From JABDLO01 sp035327565 (GTDB lineage Bacteria; Bacteroidota; Bacteroidia; Chitinophagales; Saprospiraceae): a DNA stretch of 64,000 nucleotides. Where the stretch lies: NCBI GenBank assembly GCA_035327565.1, contig DAOLDB010000014.1:1-64000 (forward strand), read 5' to 3'. The notes under the pieces were generated by a model, which was not told where the DNA came from, did not search any database, and saw only the letters and a list, made by a program, of their open reading frames with translations. Position numbers and translations under genes: made by a program. Shown in pieces: positions 63,012 through 64,000 of the stretch (its first letter is position 1; every line of letters begins with the position of its first letter).

Positions 63012-64000
63012 TCAATTAGTTGTTCTGATGACCGTATTCTCCTGAATCCAGCATTCCACTCTAAAAGTGTCACCAACCCTCAATAATCGCTGGAATACGT
63101 CTTCACTGCCTGGCATATATTGTGAATATTGTCTGATCAATGCATTGGCTTCCCCGGCAACACTGGGATCAATGGAGCGAGCATACTCAAATTTATCAAT
63201 AGCCGGCCAGGTTACCACCTGACTATTCCAGCCTCTCCCTGTACCACATAATGGTCCACTGGAAGCATATAATTTGCCTATAAGCATATAAGGTTCTCCC
63301 CAGTTGCTTTTAAGGGATGCCGCACGAAGTGCATAGGTCCTCGAAGTTGGAAAATCCTTAATATCCCGGTAATAAATTTTTGCAATCAATAAAAGATATC
63401 TGGCTTTACGCTCGTCATCATCTGTATTCTCAACAAATTCATTAAAGTACCTAATCGCCTCTCTATATCGGCCTCCGTTATAGGCATCAAAGGCTAATTT
63501 TAATGGCCCTGGAGGAGGAGGTGGAGTATAACATGTAGTTTCTTTAGCTTCTTTCAAAGTAACCACTCTGATATCATCCATTAAACATCCCCCCCTGAGT
63601 AATCTTCCATATGCCAGATCAATGATCTCACAATCCTCTGGATTCTCTTCGAACAAAGTGTAATACTTTCCGCTATAATATTCGCAATCATAAAATCCGT
63701 CGATGGCTTCCAAAGCTTCCAATCTCACAGGGGCATATTCATTGATGATTTCCCATCCTTCACAATCCTTCTCACATTCTTCAAGTCCGAGTTTCACAGC
63801 ATTAAAAATCAATCCTGTATAGTACTGTCCTTTCTCTATAGAAATTTGCCCTGCAACTATCCTGTCATAGAGCAATTTAGTAAATGGGTTAATGACGAAA
63901 TAATCCATTTTCTCTTTTTTTGCGTCAACATTCTTCAAAAAAAGAGAAAAGACTTCATCTTCATCTACAAAGTCACTAAAAAAATAATAGTAATCAAATC
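63012..64000 (-). CDS. TPR-containing protein, cut by the right edge
   Basis: The ORF shown from a TTG at 63938 is really open upstream to base 64000 with no stop (reading DYYYFFSDFVDEDEVF before it), so the start lies outside the window. At least 329 residues are visible. The middle has at least three tetratricopeptide helix pairs (AFDAYNGGRYREAIRYF, ARYLLLIAKIYYRD, PYMLIGKLYASSG). A proline run (PPPPPGPLK) precedes them. The last part ends GDTFRVECWIQENTVIR, a pattern I recall from Bacteroidota TPR proteins. It has three or more Cys-rich turns near CEKDCEGW and ENPEDCE. The function is not known. Confidence 0.75.
   Translation of the reverse strand, partial: FDYYYFFSDFVDEDEVFSLFLKNVDAKKEKMDYFVINPFTKLLYDRIVAGQISIEKGQYYTGLIFNAVKLGLEECEKDCEGWEIINEYAPVRLEALEAIDGFYDCEYYSGKYYTLFEENPEDCEIIDLAYGRLLRGGCLMDDIRVVTLKEAKETTCYTPPPPPGPLKLAFDAYNGGRYREAIRYFNEFVENTDDDERKARYLLLIAKIYYRDIKDFPTSRTYALRAASLKSNWGEPYMLIGKLYASSGPLCGTGRGWNSQVVTWPAIDKFEYARSIDPSVAGEANALIRQYSQYMPGSEDVFQRLLRVGDTFRVECWIQENTVIRTTN

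Overview
The window looks like chromosomal DNA of a Bacteroidota bacterium, most likely of the Saprospiraceae or a close relative. The evidence is an AT-rich sequence, -7 promoter boxes of the Bacteroidota type (TAnnTTTG), a very large cell-surface protein with a type IX secretion (Por) C-terminal signal, an IPTL-CTERM-like sorting tail, a FecI/FecR/TonB-receptor trio, Bacteroidota-only families such as DUF1599 and a long NusB, and lipoproteins with short lipoboxes. I found no tRNA, rRNA, CRISPR array, IS element or prophage. Both outermost genes are cut by the window edges.

Layout. 1-11.6 kb: a truncated unknown gene, an HtrA protease, the RhlE helicase, a KefB-type antiporter, a Na/Pi cotransporter, a leucine-rich IPTL-tailed protein, LepA and a lipoprotein. 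11.6-25.6 kb: core metabolism and information genes (Nudix-type regulator, SpoU methyltransferase, pyrG, dnaK, panB, mltG, guaA), a second Na/Pi cotransporter and a PiT-like permease. The 940-bp gap before that second transporter holds two RNA-like folds and a 47-residue membrane microprotein ORF. 25.9-37.5 kb: an OmpA-like protein, nusB, a DoxX-type protein, DUF1599, mdh, sucC, xseA/xseB, an S9 peptidase and a lipoprotein. 37.9-42.5 kb: a 1528-residue surface protein with 13 tandem domains.

42.5-54.3 kb is the most interesting part, a stress/hypoxia island. A soluble histidine kinase has a PAS domain that aligns without gaps, as I recall the sequence, with the heme pocket of the oxygen sensor FixL. 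It sits next to a response regulator fused to a CRP/FNR-type DNA-binding module. Around them are three CBS-domain genes, each upstream of a universal stress protein gene (four USPs in all, one with a redox-dead thioredoxin-fold domain), an Hsp20 and a patatin. Four anaerobox-like sites (ATGAT-N4-ATCAA and variants) lie in three promoters. In two of these promoters the box centre is exactly 36.5 bp from the end of the -7 box. I infer an oxygen-responsive regulon in which the FixJ and FixK roles are merged in one protein. Its contents resemble the mycobacterial DosR dormancy regulon (USPs, alpha-crystallin, CBS protein, heme-sensor kinase).

54.5-64 kb: a 55-residue ORF with a strong terminator, a membrane protein, a MarR regulator with hppD (tyrosine catabolism) divergent from a PaaY-like hexapeptide protein with a visible operator, the ECF sigma/FecR/TonB-receptor operon, a repeat-containing lipoprotein and a truncated TPR protein.
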